Origin: Hyaloperonospora brassicae
Lineage: Eukaryota; Oomycota; Peronosporomycetes; Peronosporales; Peronosporaceae
Assembly: GCA_947650285.1 (NCBI GenBank)
Contig: CANTFL010000634.1
Location: forward strand, 474,413 to 538,412
Reading direction: 5' to 3'
DNA length: 64,000 nt
This document shows, piece after piece, positions 37,111 through 48,599 of this stretch (the stretch's first letter is position 1; the number at the start of each line of letters is the position of its first letter). The translations under genes and the position numbers were made by a program. The notes under the pieces are model-generated. The model searched no databases, had not been told where the DNA came from, and saw only the letters and a program-made list of their open reading frames with translations.

Positions 37111-38304
37111 ATGAACATGTTGGATGATGAAGAGACCTTTCACGCCACGCGTGAAGGGTTTACCCATTTGAGTGACATCGAATGGGGTGCGGTAGAACGA
37201 ATGAGTTCTACCGTAGGCGAGTTCGCCATTAGCGCCATGTTGGAGTCTCTAGACAGAGACCAACAACATGCCGCTATATCCAAGTTCATCCAGCATGAAC
37301 TTGTCATCGAAAGGGAGAAAGTAGCCTTGCTTCACCAGCAAGGCTCTCAACAGGCCGAGCAGTTGAGAGAACTCGGTGCTCAACAGACAGAGCTGTTGAG
37401 ACAGCAGCAATTCCATGATGCTGTAAGCGGGACGGCGCATGCGCGTCAACCCGAGGTCATGAAAGTTGACATCTCCAAGTTCAGTGGAGTCCCGGAAGAC
37501 TCCCTATCACTATGGTTTGTCGAACTCGACAGAGCCTTAAGGGCTCGTCGCATTGAAGATGAGCAAATGAAACTCACATTTGCTCAGACCCACTTGGCAG
37601 GGCGTGCCAAAACGTGGTCCCTGGGGCTCGAGAGTAGCGACCCACATGTATTTAGGTCGCTAGATGACTTCAAGTACCGGCTCAGATAAACGTTTGAGCC
37701 GCCACGGGCTGAGTTCAGGGCTCGTTCAAAGCTCCTGAAACTCAAGCAGGGTAAGCGTGGTGTGCACGCTTACGCTCAACATATACGACTCCTCGCGAGT
37801 AGTATAACTGCTAACCCAGTTCATGAACACACGTTGATTACGGTGTTCATGCAAGGGCTCGCAGAAGGGCCCGTCAGGAGCCACCTGTTCCGCCTTGAGC
37901 TGAATACGCTTGAAGAAGCGATATCAGCCGCGGAACAGGAAGACTTTATCATGATACAGGCTCATGCTAGCTTAAACTCTTATCGTCCACCAAGACGACA
38001 AAGGATCGGAGGTCCAAAACCAATGGACCTCTGCTATGTTGAGAGCGAGAGTCCTCGCTCTTCAAACAACAAGCAATTGCAGAGGTGCAATCGCTGTCAG
38101 AAGTTAGGGCACTACGCATACGAGTGTAGTGCTCCACGCCCAGTACCAAATAGTACTGAGCAGAATGGACGACCATTTGCCAGAATGGACGACCATTTGC
38201 CAGAAAGGGCAATGGGCGTGGGTCCAGCACAGTTGCGAAGCCGAAACAGCGAGACGGACCATCAAAAAATGGTCGGGGTCAGTAGGGGCGGAGCGCCCTA
38301 CTGA
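37111..38304 (+). pseudogene. Gypsy family B gag (one stop, tandem duplication)
   Basis: Starts MNMLDDEETFHATREGF at 37111; about 397 codons. The N-terminal part contains a Gln-rich helical stretch (QQAEQLRELGAQQTELLRQQ), then the gag core (SLSLWFVELDRALRARRIED). A TAA at 37687-37689 interrupts the frame, which resumes at once (TFEPPRAEFRARSKLLKL) and ends with an intact zinc knuckle CNRCQKLGHYAYEC (CX2CX4HX4C). A 20-bp tandem duplication at 38161-38200 shifts the frame just after the knuckle. Comparison with the other copy at 19603-20049, where knuckle and protease share one frame, indicates the duplication plus one further small indel near 38280 put gag and protease out of frame here. Confidence 0.85.
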
Positions 38305-38305
38305 T

Positions 38306-41300
38306 CCAGCAACCTCAAGAGAATTTGCAAATCTCTTGACGAAAGTTGCTCCAGATACACAATCATTGTGTGTCTCTGCACCTGGTGATGACGTTTCGCT
38401 CATCACCTTGAAGTTGGAAGCGACAAATGATTTGTCGCTTCGTGCCCTAGTAGACTGTGGGGCGTCGAACAACTTTGTTCGTCGCCAGTCACTAGAGGGT
38501 CGTAGGCTCAAGTTCGTTGAGCGCGACATTCCCCTCACGAGGATGACGGTGCGCCTTGCAACAGGCGCATCGATTACCGTTAAGAAACGTGTAGTCGGAA
38601 TCCACTACACGTTGGAGGGAGAACAGTACGATGATGACTTCATCGTACTAGATCTGGATGATAAATTTGATGTCATCCTGGGATTACCTTGGCTCAGAAG
38701 GTATGAGCCAAGAGTAAGCTGGCAGCATCGATCCGTGAAGATGCCTGCCGCTTGTTCATCAGATGGCCATCTGATGAACGTCATGGAGCGTCCACAAGCG
38801 TGTGGATGTACTGCAAGTAAGTGCGATCGCCTCACTTGCGGTGCGGTCGTTAGCAAGACTGCATAAGATCACAGTGTAGCTGATCACTACACTGTGGAGC
38901 AAGCTCCCTGCGGCTGTACACAAGTACAGGCGGCGCCGAAGGTCCACCACTCAAAGAATTCGAGTGGACCGGGACATGGATGCATGCCTAGCGGGCAGCA
39001 TCTTAGAAGTAAGAAACCCGTTGCCTTCTGAGGGCAACATGGGCATTCTAGGTCGACTGGATAGTCGACCGTAGAGGATCGGTGCCTGACTGTGGTTGCA
39101 CAGCCACAGTCAGAAGACGTCGAGGGAATAATCCCACGTACTTGAGGAAGGAATTCCTCAAGATTCACTTGCTGAAGGATCAGGCCCTCAGCAACCTGTG
39201 GAAGAAAGTTCTTAAGAAGAAACCGAGACGTTGAACGTCTTGGCCAATGACGGATCAAGTGTAGGCGCTTATACACTTGATCTGATTATTCCTCCGAAGT
39301 TAACTTCGGAGATAACTTAGTTGCTAAAGCTAGAACCGAAACGGTTCTTGCGTGATCTGCGCAGTGGCAAAGTCAAACATATCTGCATACTCATCACAGA
39401 GGATGAGTATGTGGCCGATATTCGGTCGGCAACAGTATTTGCTGATACCGAACGGGTTCTCAGCAGCTCATCGATGGACGAAAGTGCCCTCGATAATAGA
39501 CTCGGATTGAGCGATACAAGTCTCAATCCTGGGAGTCACTTCAGGCAAATCCTTTGTATAAGGATTTTATCGAATTCAAGGATGTATTCCATGAATCCGT
39601 ACCTTGCGAGTTGCCTAAGGACAAAGGCACTCGACACGAGATCGAGCTCAAACCGGGCTCGAAGTACTGTGTCATGAAGTAGTGGCCACTGCCTCGTGAA
39701 CAAGTACTAGCGGTCGTCATGATCTTTTCCGATCACTTAGCAGCGGGCCATGTGAGAGAATCAACATCCCCTCACAGCTCTCCGACCTTCTGTGTGCGAA
39801 AGCCCACAAGTAGATGGCGGATTGTGCATGCATCCATTAAGTTGAATGATGCAACGGTACCGGCTCAGACGCCGATACCGAGGAAGGACGTAATCATAGA
39901 TGGTGTGTCAAAGAGTACCATCTTTTCGTCCATGGATCTGATGGATGGATTCTATCAGATCCTGATGCGTGAACGGGACGTCCCGTTCACGGCAGTGAGT
40001 ACCCCCAGCGGGATGCTGTGGGAGTGGCTAGTGATGCCACAGGGGCTGAGTAATGCCCCTGCTACTTTCAACAGATGTGTTACAAGTCTGTTGAGACCGG
40101 TGCGAGATTTCGCGACAACTTACTTTGACGATGTGTTCGTCCATATTCGGGATATGGACGGGGTGACGGACGAGGAAGTTCACAGAACACACGTTCGTCA
40201 AGTCCTTCAACTGATGCGTAATAATGAGTAGTACGCCATACTCAAGTATTGTATATTCGCGGCTAGCGAAATACCAGTTTATGGGTGATTTGTGGGTAAG
40301 CGCGGCATACGCCCTGATCTCGAAAAGATCAAGGCAATTACCGACTGGCCCGTGCCAGCCATTGTCAAGAGACTTCGTAAGTTCCTTGGACTAGCGGCGT
40401 ACTTGCACAAGAAACCACGCAACTACGCCGAGATGACTGTTCATCTTTCTTGCTTGCTCAAGAAAAATGTCAAGTGGTCATGGAACGCTGAGTGCCAGCG
40501 TTCCTTTGAGGGTATCAAGAAAAGCTTGATGCAATCGCCGATCTTGGCGATTGCAGATCAGGACAGACCATTTCATGTGGTCTGTGACGCCAGCAATTTT
40601 GCAATCGGCTGTGCGTAAATACAGTTCGACGCAGATGGCGCGGAGCGCGTCATCTGTTATCAGTCGCGTCAGCTGCAAGCAGCTGAGCGCAATTACCTAG
40701 TGCATGACAATGAACTAATTGCCATGAAATACGCACTGGCTAAGTTTCGCGTCTATCTCTTGGGAGATAGACCGTTCATCGTCTATACGGACCATGCGTC
40801 ATTACGCACGGCCGTAAACAGTCCACACCTCTCGCAACGAATGGCGAGGTGGCTGTCTTTCTTCACGAAGTACAACTTCTCCGTGGAGTATAAACAAGGA
40901 CGACTAAACGCCTCGTGTCGTCGTACCCGCTCATCATGATTTGCTTTTACGCATCATGTATGAGTGTCGCGATGCCCCAACAGGCGGCCATCGTGGTAGA
41001 GAAAAGACTGACCTCACGGTAAGTCGTGACTTTTACTGGCCCCGCCAGTATCAGTTTGTACGCAAGTACATACGTGCTTGTGAGATTTGTCAACGGGTGA
41101 AGCCTAGTTCTTCATACCGTGCGCCATTGCAGCCTCTGCCTGTTCCGACAGAGTGCTGGCAGTCCGTTTCAATGGACTTCGTCTTCGGTTTCCCCGAAGA
41201 CGCTCACAAGAATAATGGTATTCTTGTGTTTGTTGACCGATTCAGCAAGATGGTCCATCTTGCTGCTGTCCCCGAGTCGATCAAGGCTCAAGGTTGTGCT

Positions 41301-42886
41301 CATGTCTTTCTAGACACGGTCTTCAGACTCCACGGGTTACCCCGTGAACTCGTATCCGACCGTGACTCTCGGTTCACGGCGGCATTTTGGCAAACCGTGT
41401 TCCATTCTCTTGGAACACGATTAAAGATGTCCACTTCTGACCATCCCGAAACAAATGGTCAGACAGAACGTGCGAACCGTATCCTCGAAGAGATTCTTCG
41501 AGGATATGTCCACTCGTTTCCTAGTTGAAGCGAATTCCTACCCATGGTGGAATTCGCCATCAAATAATTCGGTGCATGCTTCCACACAGCACACACCGTT
41601 TTACGTGAATGGCTTACGGCATCCACGTGTGCCTACCCTTCTAGAGTGTGACTCTTGGATAAGGGGGGAGGGACTCGCTCGATCAAAAACCGTTTTGGCT
41701 CTTGCTCATCACGTGTCGACGATAACGGCGTCACGAATGATGCCGATGTCGATCAGGTCGACATCGATGAAGAAGATCAACTCAATAATAGCGATGACGC
41801 TATTATTGACTCGGATGATGATGACAATGCTGGTATATTCAGCATCGTCAACGATTATTCCAGCGAAGAAGAAGACAACCTCGCTAAAGAAGAGAGCAAT
41901 CTCTTAGCAGTGCGCACGAAGCGCACTGAAAGACAAAACAAATATTCAGCAGAGAACTTCCTGCTGAATCGAGAGGCGGTAGTCCGTTTCGTTCAGGACT
42001 CCATCGCAAATGCAGTGGACCGTCAGAAACGGAACTCAGACAAGAATGGAAGAGCAAATATTCTTTCATTTAAGGTTAACGACCTAGTACTACTGTCTAC
42101 GGTAAACTTACCTGGACATGCAGTCACTAGTGTCGGCAGTAGTTAACTACTGCCGAAATACATTGGTCCCTTTCGTGTGTTGCATCGCAAGGGCAATGTA
42201 TACACAATCTAATTTCCACGTAAGATGCGCACGCATCCTACGTTTTACGTGGGGAGGCTCAGGCCGTACTGTCATTACGAGCCTTCTTCTTCCAGTGAAG
42301 ATAGCCCCCACGTTCAAGAACATACATCAAGTTCTTGCGTTCGCGCTCCAGACTATCCGTCTAGTCGCGCAGATATGATACCTCGGAACTCAACCGAGAT
42401 ATCTCCCTGCGAGCTTTCGCCAGCTCGCCGAATAGGGAGCGGACATCCCGCTCGACCTGAAGCTGCGCTGTGGCATAATCGGCGCGATCCCTCGCCCGAT
42501 CAGCCTCGTGATCCTTGCGGTTCTTCCGCACGGTATCAGTCAAAGCGTAGCGCCGGTCGCGCTCGTGCTTCAAGTCATCGCGCAATTCATCGATTGCGCG
42601 ATCCATCTCGTAAGGGTCGAGATGGTGAACCGAATCATCTGGAGGAGGTCTTTCCTTCTCCACAACATCCTTTGGTGGATGCTCACGGTGGTCAACGCTT
42701 TCTAGTGGAGCGTATCTTGAATCACCGTGACGATTCAGGATCAAGGACGAGCTACCTCGTCCAGTGGCGGGGTATCCACCCTCTTGGGACAGCTGGGATC
42801 CCCTCTCTCAGCTGTTGATGGACGTTGAAGGTCTCGTCCGCCAGTATGACGAGATTCACCCGATAGTTCCTTGGGATCATCGATAA
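38306..42886 (+). pseudogene. Gypsy family B pol with chromodomain (few lesions)
   Basis: Protease in the frame 38129-38866 (ALVDCGASNNFVRRQSLEG). RT at about 39560-40290, broken by TAG at 39678 (YCVMK-stop-WPLPREQ), TAG at 40229 and TGA near 40286, with an intact YFDDVFVHIRD active site. RNase H at 40540-40900 with CDASNF, NELIAMKYAL and TDHASL, stop TAA at 40617. About 300 bp between RNase H and integrase are missing compared with copy 1 (17200-17580). Integrase 40941-41528 keeps the zinc region (CEICQRVKPSS), SMDFVFGFPED, VSDRDSRFT and NGQTERANRILEE, so D, D and E are all present. An acidic linker, a GPF-type segment (HPTFYVGRLRPYCHYE) and a chromodomain (FLVERILNHRDDSG, SYLVQWRG, frame change, YPPSWDSWDP) end at a TAA at 42884-42886. 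Confidence 0.85.
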
Positions 42887-43788
42887 ACACGCGCCCTAGG
42901 CGCTTGTAGACGGATCGCAAGTTTGCAATCGCGTCACGCATCTCAGCCGAGATGTGTGCCCTTCCCCCAGGGCCAACTTAGGGAATACACGTCCCTATGT
43001 GCACGCTGCGAGTTGTTAACACAACTCGCACGAGGGTATCCCCATGTGAGGCAAGGAATGTCTGCCTCACTCGATAAACAGTGCAACCGGTACCTTGCAC
43101 CGGTTGGCGTTCGCTTTTCGAACCTGAGGCGTGTCGCCTCAAGTTTCTTGAGCCACCCTTCTCGTCCAAAATTCTTTACGTTTTGGACGAACGCGTTCCA
43201 CGCAGCCAAAAGCGAGGTCTTGTCACGCTTTTGGTTGCCGTTGTACCATCGATGTCTAAGGAAGACATCGAGATAAAAATCTTCTCCAGCGCGAAAGTTC
43301 TTCGCGCTGGAACTCAAGACGTGAAGCTCAGTCGCATCGAATAAGGGTATTCGATGTTGTTGGCTTGTCTCGTGAGACAAGCTATTGATGAGCCGTTCGG
43401 GCAAACGCCACGGCTTCACCTCATCACGCTTCACAGTGGTACCCTTGTCGGTACCACGGCTCCCAGATTGACGACGCCTCACGCCATCGTCGTCACTGAT
43501 GAACAGACTGTGATGCAGATCACGAGTCCGTTCGTTCGGCAGTGGCCTTAGCGAATACGGAGGCGTCGCCGGTGAGCGAGACGACTCTGGAGCATTGCCC
43601 GAGTCAGAAACGTCTGACTCGCCAGAATAGATGACCTCAACGTCGGGGTCATCATGCGCACGCGGTGAGGTGCCGCGTGCACCTGCAGCACCTGTTGCTG
43701 CAGGCGAAGAAGGAGCAGCAGACGACGAATCGTATGCAGCAGAGGCTGGCACAGCACCGAGCTGTGTGGGTCTTGAGTCACCTCGCAT
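42361..43788 (-). CDS. Antisense accessory gene of gypsy family B (copy 2, best preserved)
   Basis: On the strand opposite to gag-pol. An uninterrupted frame of 281 codons (43788 to 42943) starts MRGDS 137 bp from the 3' LTR. It has a low-complexity Ser/Ala/Pro N-terminus with VIYSGESDVSDSG, then FLRHRWYNGNQKRDK, SLLAAWNAFVQNVKNF, RFEKRTPTGARYRLH and DIPCL. A one-base shift in a G-run at about 42960 moves the frame to MRDAIANLRSVYKRLGRVF (42741-42941), and a second shift returns it to 42361-42744, a charged coiled-coil stretch (IDELRDDLKHERDRRYALTD) ending in a stop. About 475 codons in total. The last 526 bp overlap pol (linker and chromodomain) on the other strand; the first 900 bp face no coding sequence, which argues that this strand is the coding one. 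Same protein as 14373-15960. No known domain recognised. Two frameshifts suggest this copy is recently inactivated. Confidence 0.6.
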
Positions 43789-43924
43789 GGACCTGTTAAC
43801 TATGCGAGGTCAAGCGGAAAGTAAATGGACCGGACCCAACAAGTGCTCCCTGTCCCAATGGTGGCCAACGGGTGGCCGCCATATTTTCAATAGTCACACG
43901 GTCACTATCAGTTAAGGGGGGTGA

Positions 43925-44317
43925 TGTAACGGGGCAGCCCGTTACGTGGAATTGTCACTAAAAAGAAAGCGACAATAAATAATATTAAGTTGAATATTCT
44001 TTGAACAATACCACCGAAGCGGTGATATTGATGGGTCGACCAAAGAGTCTGTTCATTGGTTGATATCTTGATGATATCAACCCACCAATCGCCGCAAGAC
44101 GCGCGCAATGAGTGGTGACGAGACGTCACCATACACTCAGTTAGATTAGTATAATTAAGTTAATTCAAACAGAGAGACAGTGGATTAAAGACTTAATTAT
44201 ATTAATATAACGGTTCTGCTTTTTACCTTATCTACGCTTCCTCGCTTGCCTTGTGTACGTCTGTCGGGCGCACCGATACCCTTGCGTTAAGTTCACGCAA
44301 GGGTGTGCCCCGTTACA
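43925..44317 (+). repeat. Gypsy family B 3' LTR (nested element)
   Basis: 393 bp, same length as its partner at 36674-37066. Preceded by the polypurine tract taaggggggtga and followed by the target duplication CCTTG. Confidence 0.95.
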
Positions 44318-46808
44318 CCTTGGATAAAGGTAAACTAGCTAGCGGCGACGCCGCGTGATATGAGGATTCAACCTTTTGACACGTTTTGCACGCACGCATA
44401 TATTTGCTTACCCATTTATAGAGTTTAGGCCACCAATATATTTGGATCACAGATCCATAAGTCTTCTCACGACCGGTATGACGACTCAATGCAGGATCAT
44501 GTGCCTCATAGAGTGTCCGATACTTTGACTCCTCATCGTGATGGACAACGATACGAGGGGTATTTAAATACACCCGTGCTGTAGAACAACAGACCTTGAT
44601 CGATGGAATATCTTGAAGCCTCGCACGTAATCGTGTTGACAATTCTATGTCTGGGTCCTTATACTCCTCGCGTACAATATCACGTAGAATAGCCACACAA
44701 TGTGCAGAATTGGCGTAAGCCGTACGGATGAGAATAGTAAATGAAGACGACAAAGTCGTAACATGAGCATTCTCATAGTCAGGCCTGCGCGATAACGCAT
44801 CGGTCAGCAGGTTTTGCTTGCCTTGTTTGTACTTAACCTCAAAGTTGTACTCGGCAAAGAATGAGAGCCAACGAGCTATTCTGTAAGAGCGATGAGGTGA
44901 CTGCGCTACAGTTTGTAGCGACGCATGATCGGCATAGATCAGAAAAGGATAGGAGCGATGCAGATAGACTCTGAATATGACGGGATATTACTTTATTGCA
45001 AAAAAACTCTTTGTCATGAACTGGGTCGTTCTTCTCTGAAGCTTTTAGCTGGCGAGACAAACCTGCAACAACACGCTCATGACCATCTGGATCATCTTGC
45101 AATAATATACAGACAACGTCACAATTAAAAGTGTCACACACGACTCTAAAGAACCGCGCGGGATCTGGCATATTCAAGACCGGACCTAAAGAAAAACTTG
45201 CTTTACAGCTACAAAAGAATTATTATATGTGCTAGTCTAGCACCATTCCATATCCTTCTCAAGATTGTTGCATGATGGCCGAGCCATGTCTAAGTAATTG
45301 TAACTGTAACTTTTCAAGTAGTTGGCGAGACCGAGCCACTTGCGTGGGTACTTTTTATTCTTAGAAACCGACCTAATTGTGGATTTAAAATTAGTGGAGT
45401 CGGCGCGTAAGTCTTGCTCACCAATGAAGCACCCGAGAAAATCGATTTCCCCAGCGACAAAGAGGCAGTTAACTGCGTTCTAATACAGATAATATGTTCG
45501 CATGCACTCGAGCACGGATCTTAAACTGTCAATATGGCTGTCCACGTCGGACTGATCATTCAATGCACGACTACGGACAAAGATGTCATTAAAGTACGTT
45601 TGTGCATAACTTCGATGAGGTCCGAACAATTGCGTCACAAGAAGGTCGAACATATCCGGGGCATTGGACATAACTTGAGGAATCACAAGCCACTCATAAC
45701 GCACACTACTTGGAGTGGTGACCGCAGTTAGCGGGATATCGATTTCTAGCATGAACAATTGGTAATAATCATCTAGATTCGTCGAGTGCAATGAGCCTGG
45801 TACAGCCTAACATGGTGTAATGAAGCACATCCACCCGAGGGATTGGTTTCTGGGCCGGTATGGTGTCTGCATTTAGGTTATTGGAAGCGTGAGCAATGCG
45901 CCACTTACCATTCGGCTTCTTGACACAAAATGCGGGCGTAGAGTGGGTAGACTTACTCTCTCGGACCATTCCTGCCGCGTGCTTAGCGCGAAAAGAAGTC
46001 GTCAATGATGTCGCACTGTTCCTTTGGTAAGGACCACTGTCGTATAACGCAGTACTTGGTTCCAAAAACCAGGCCAATTTTATGACGGACACCTCTATCG
46101 GGAGGTAAGACGGAAGGTCGGCGTTACACACCAAGTCTCACAAATTTCTCGATTAAAAGGTAGAAGATATCCATGGGATACTTAAGGATCGCAGATCCAC
46201 TACGGTCATCGAGTTCTATCTTTTTGTCTTCAAGGCCAGATTCATCTATGAGTCTGGCGAGTTTATCTCAGGCCCGCAGCGAATGACCACAAGGTTTAAT
46301 AAGTAGCCTACCTTCAAGGATTGACTACACTCACCAGCAGAAAAATCGTCTCGCTCAAATGGAGCATCAAAAGATGGAAAATCGTCAGGGCTAACGCTCC
46401 CACAAACGTGAAAAGTCACTCCATTGACAAGTGTAAATATTGTATTATTACTATCGTCCCTATGCAACGACATGGAATCTTTGCGTTTGGAAGTTTCTAC
46501 CTGACCTCGCTATAATCTCTCATAGAGGTCTGAAAAGATTATCCCCTGATTATCGCTAATTAAAACGTTTCAATACGAGTGCTGATGTCCTGACCGATAT
46601 TTATTGAAGGGTTTCTTTGCTCGAACACTTCATTCAGTGAATGTATACGTGACACACTACGCACATCTCGCGAGCTCTGCTAGTGATGTCTCTGCCCTAG
46701 TCCATTCATTCTCGCAGCATTTGATGATTAATTATCACCATGATCATCACTCAACGGAATAGGTGGCGCATCACCCCCCATCGATGAGTCTAGCTTAGGA
46801 CTTACGTA

Positions 46809-48027
46809 GTGTAGAGAATTTCAGTCCCGGGATATTAGTTCAGCGACGTAAGTGTCGACAACTTGAGGGTCGACGACTTGGGTGTCGGCGACATAAGTTC
46901 CTTCGGCTTTAGTGTCGGAGACCGGGTGTCGGCGACTCGGGTGTCGGCAACTCAATTGTCGGCTACCCGGGCGTCGGCGACTGAAGTGTCGACGACGTTA
47001 GGGTGTTGGCTACTGTGTCGGCGACTTAAGTGTCGACGACTCAAGCGTCGACGACTCAGGTGTCGGCGACTCGGGTGTCGGCGACTCGGGTGTCGGCGAC
47101 TCGGGTGTCGGCGACTCGGGTGTCGGCGACTTGTGTGTCGGCGACTCAAGGGTATAGCAGAATGCGAGAAGATCGATTGACAGATTCATCACGTTATTTG
47201 TATAGGAACTAGGGAGGGACATAGAGCCATTCAAACTGGCTCCGCGAGAAAGCAAAAGAGATAAACCAATACAGTGCAGAATTTTCTAAGTCCAAGACAC
47301 GCGTACACTTAAGGTAATCCCCTCCATGGGCTAGATTATGCCTGCCGTCGAACCTCGAGAGGCATAGCTTATAGAAATATCGACTAGTAACGCCAAGAGT
47401 AAAAAAGGTAAAAATAAATCAACGTTTATAATAACGTAATAGATTTTTTTTAAATATTTAATAAAATATTTGGAACTCGGCAAAATGACTTTGTAACTTC
47501 GGGATAAAAAGTACCTAATTTTTCTAAATTAGTTGTCACAAAATAGGGGGTTGCGACTGTTATATAAAAACTTAGGACTCTGCTTAATGGTGAAGGCCCG
47601 GGTTGGGCAGCGCTCGCTACTAGCGATGGAAGGAGTCTCGTCGTCGACGAGCCTGTGACCCAATAGACGGCACCGTCGAAAGTCTTGTCGAGCGACAAGC
47701 CGGTGGGCATCAGCCGAGGGCATCGTAATTCTTTTAGTCGGACGGACACTACTCCCAATGACCTGTAAAAACGCGTGAGCGTCGGCTTCCACCCGTTGGT
47801 GTGAAGTCACAGGAAGAGAGTGGTTTAGAAGCTGCTGAGCTCAGACAGACTTCTGGAGGAGTGGTTGTAAGGAATCGGCTAGGCGAAAGCCGCGACTGAA
47901 CACGAAGGGGCGAACCGCGTAGAGATTTATCCAAACGTACCAGCCCGTTGCGCCCACTAAGCTCGGCGATTGTTTTGTTTGTACGTTGAGGCTGTTATAC
48001 GACGGAATTAACTAACTACTACACCAC
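46809..48027 (-). mobile_element. 1.22-kb MULE-like non-autonomous element
   Basis: Flanked by a perfect 9-bp duplication ACTTACGTA (46800-46808 and 48028-48036). The flanks rejoin to the continuous sequence seen in the related family A copy at about 11095-11150, which proves an insertion. Nine-base duplications are typical of Mutator-like elements. The end at 48027 reads GTGGTGTAGTAG on the minus strand and is repeated at 25134; the other end (gtgtagagaatt) is only loosely inverted. It has no transposase frame. Its left third is an array of 15-bp repeats; its right part is the sequence shared with 25134-25585. Confidence 0.7.
46838..47150 (+). repeat. 15-bp tandem repeat array
   Basis: About 20 units of GTGTCGGCGACTCGG and variants. 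Units 47060-47119 are four perfect copies in a row, the next two (to 47149) differ at two or three bases, and leftwards the units become more mutated (gtgtcgacgactcaa). Because 15 is divisible by 3 the array gives open frames on both strands (46863-47212, 46952-47149, 47010-47255), which are not genes. Confidence 0.95.
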
Positions 48028-48599
48028 ACTTACGTAATTGACATATCTGGAGTCAAGAAACTATGACAAACCAATGCCCAGCACACGAGTCATTTCAGGT
48101 AATGACCCACGCCAATAGTGCGTTTGTTTCCTAGCAGAGGTGGTTTAATGGCTCTAAAGCTCCGCTAGGAGCCCTGTGTGTGGTGTCTGGCAATCTCTGG
48201 CGATGTGACAGACGTTCCTGTTGCCAGACGAACGGCGATACTCTCACTATATTGCGCTCTGAGAGCTTCAGCATACGGCTGAGTCCCTTCCAGGGAACGA
48301 CGACGAGTATAATTTCTTGACGCATCGGAATCGATGAGAATCGTTTAGGGGTTATCGAACCCGTTACAGTTGCTGTACCACAAGAAATTTCAACTTACAC
48401 ACATGCTTTGTGTTGTAGAGCACGGAGCGCTGAAGGGCTAATCCCTGCTCACCATCACCTCCCTGAGGTATCACATAACATATTTCAACCCCAGTAGGGC
48501 ACCCCGCACTTACTGGGAGTTGACGTTTTCCCGTGCAGTACCAGAGCTTTGGTTGTTGGCAGGGATTTGACTCATGTGAGCCTGGTACTGCTGCGCGAT

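Larger units (their letters stand above)
36674..44317 (+). mobile_element. Gypsy family B element, nested, youngest insertion
   Basis: 7644 bp, flanked by the perfect 5-bp duplication CCTTG (36669-36673 and 44318-44322) inside the integrase of the family A element. The two 393-bp LTRs differ at roughly ten positions, so this is the most recent large insertion in the window. Primer site TGGTAGCACTTTGT at 37069, gag from 37111, pol to 42886, antisense gene 42361-43788, polypurine tract aaggggggtga at 43914-43924. Gag and pol carry several stops and frame changes; RT, RNase H and integrase active sites are kept. Confidence 0.95.
44318..48330 (-). pseudogene. Gypsy family A pol, 5' part (protease to integrase zinc domain)
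   Basis: Protease traces at 48131-48330 (several frames). RT in pieces: 46246-46473, 45769-46134 (WFLEPSTALYDSGPYQRNSA is frame-shifted; AKHAAGMVRESKS and FCVKKPNGKWRIAHAS are clear) and 45480-45791, where the active site reads TYFNDIFVRSRA: the first D of FDD is N. RNase H at about 44839-45177 with VVCDTFNCDVVC and SRQLKASEKNDPVHDKE. Integrase zinc region at 44313-44753 (HTGREKTYGSVIQIYWWPKL, YMRACKTCQ) runs into the nested element. Between protease and RT lies the 1.22-kb MULE-like insertion. Confidence 0.75.

Noticed and set aside
37687..37689. Programmed stop readthrough in family B gag
   Set aside because: The other copy gives no evidence of a stop at this place and other lesions are plentiful, so a simple nonsense mutation is likelier.
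46838..47150. CRISPR-like repeat array
   Set aside because: The units are directly adjacent with no spacers, and the genome is eukaryotic.
46863..47255. Open frames of repeating peptides (SATRV, CRRLG, SPTPE)
   Set aside because: They come from a 15-bp tandem repeat, which keeps frames open on both strands.
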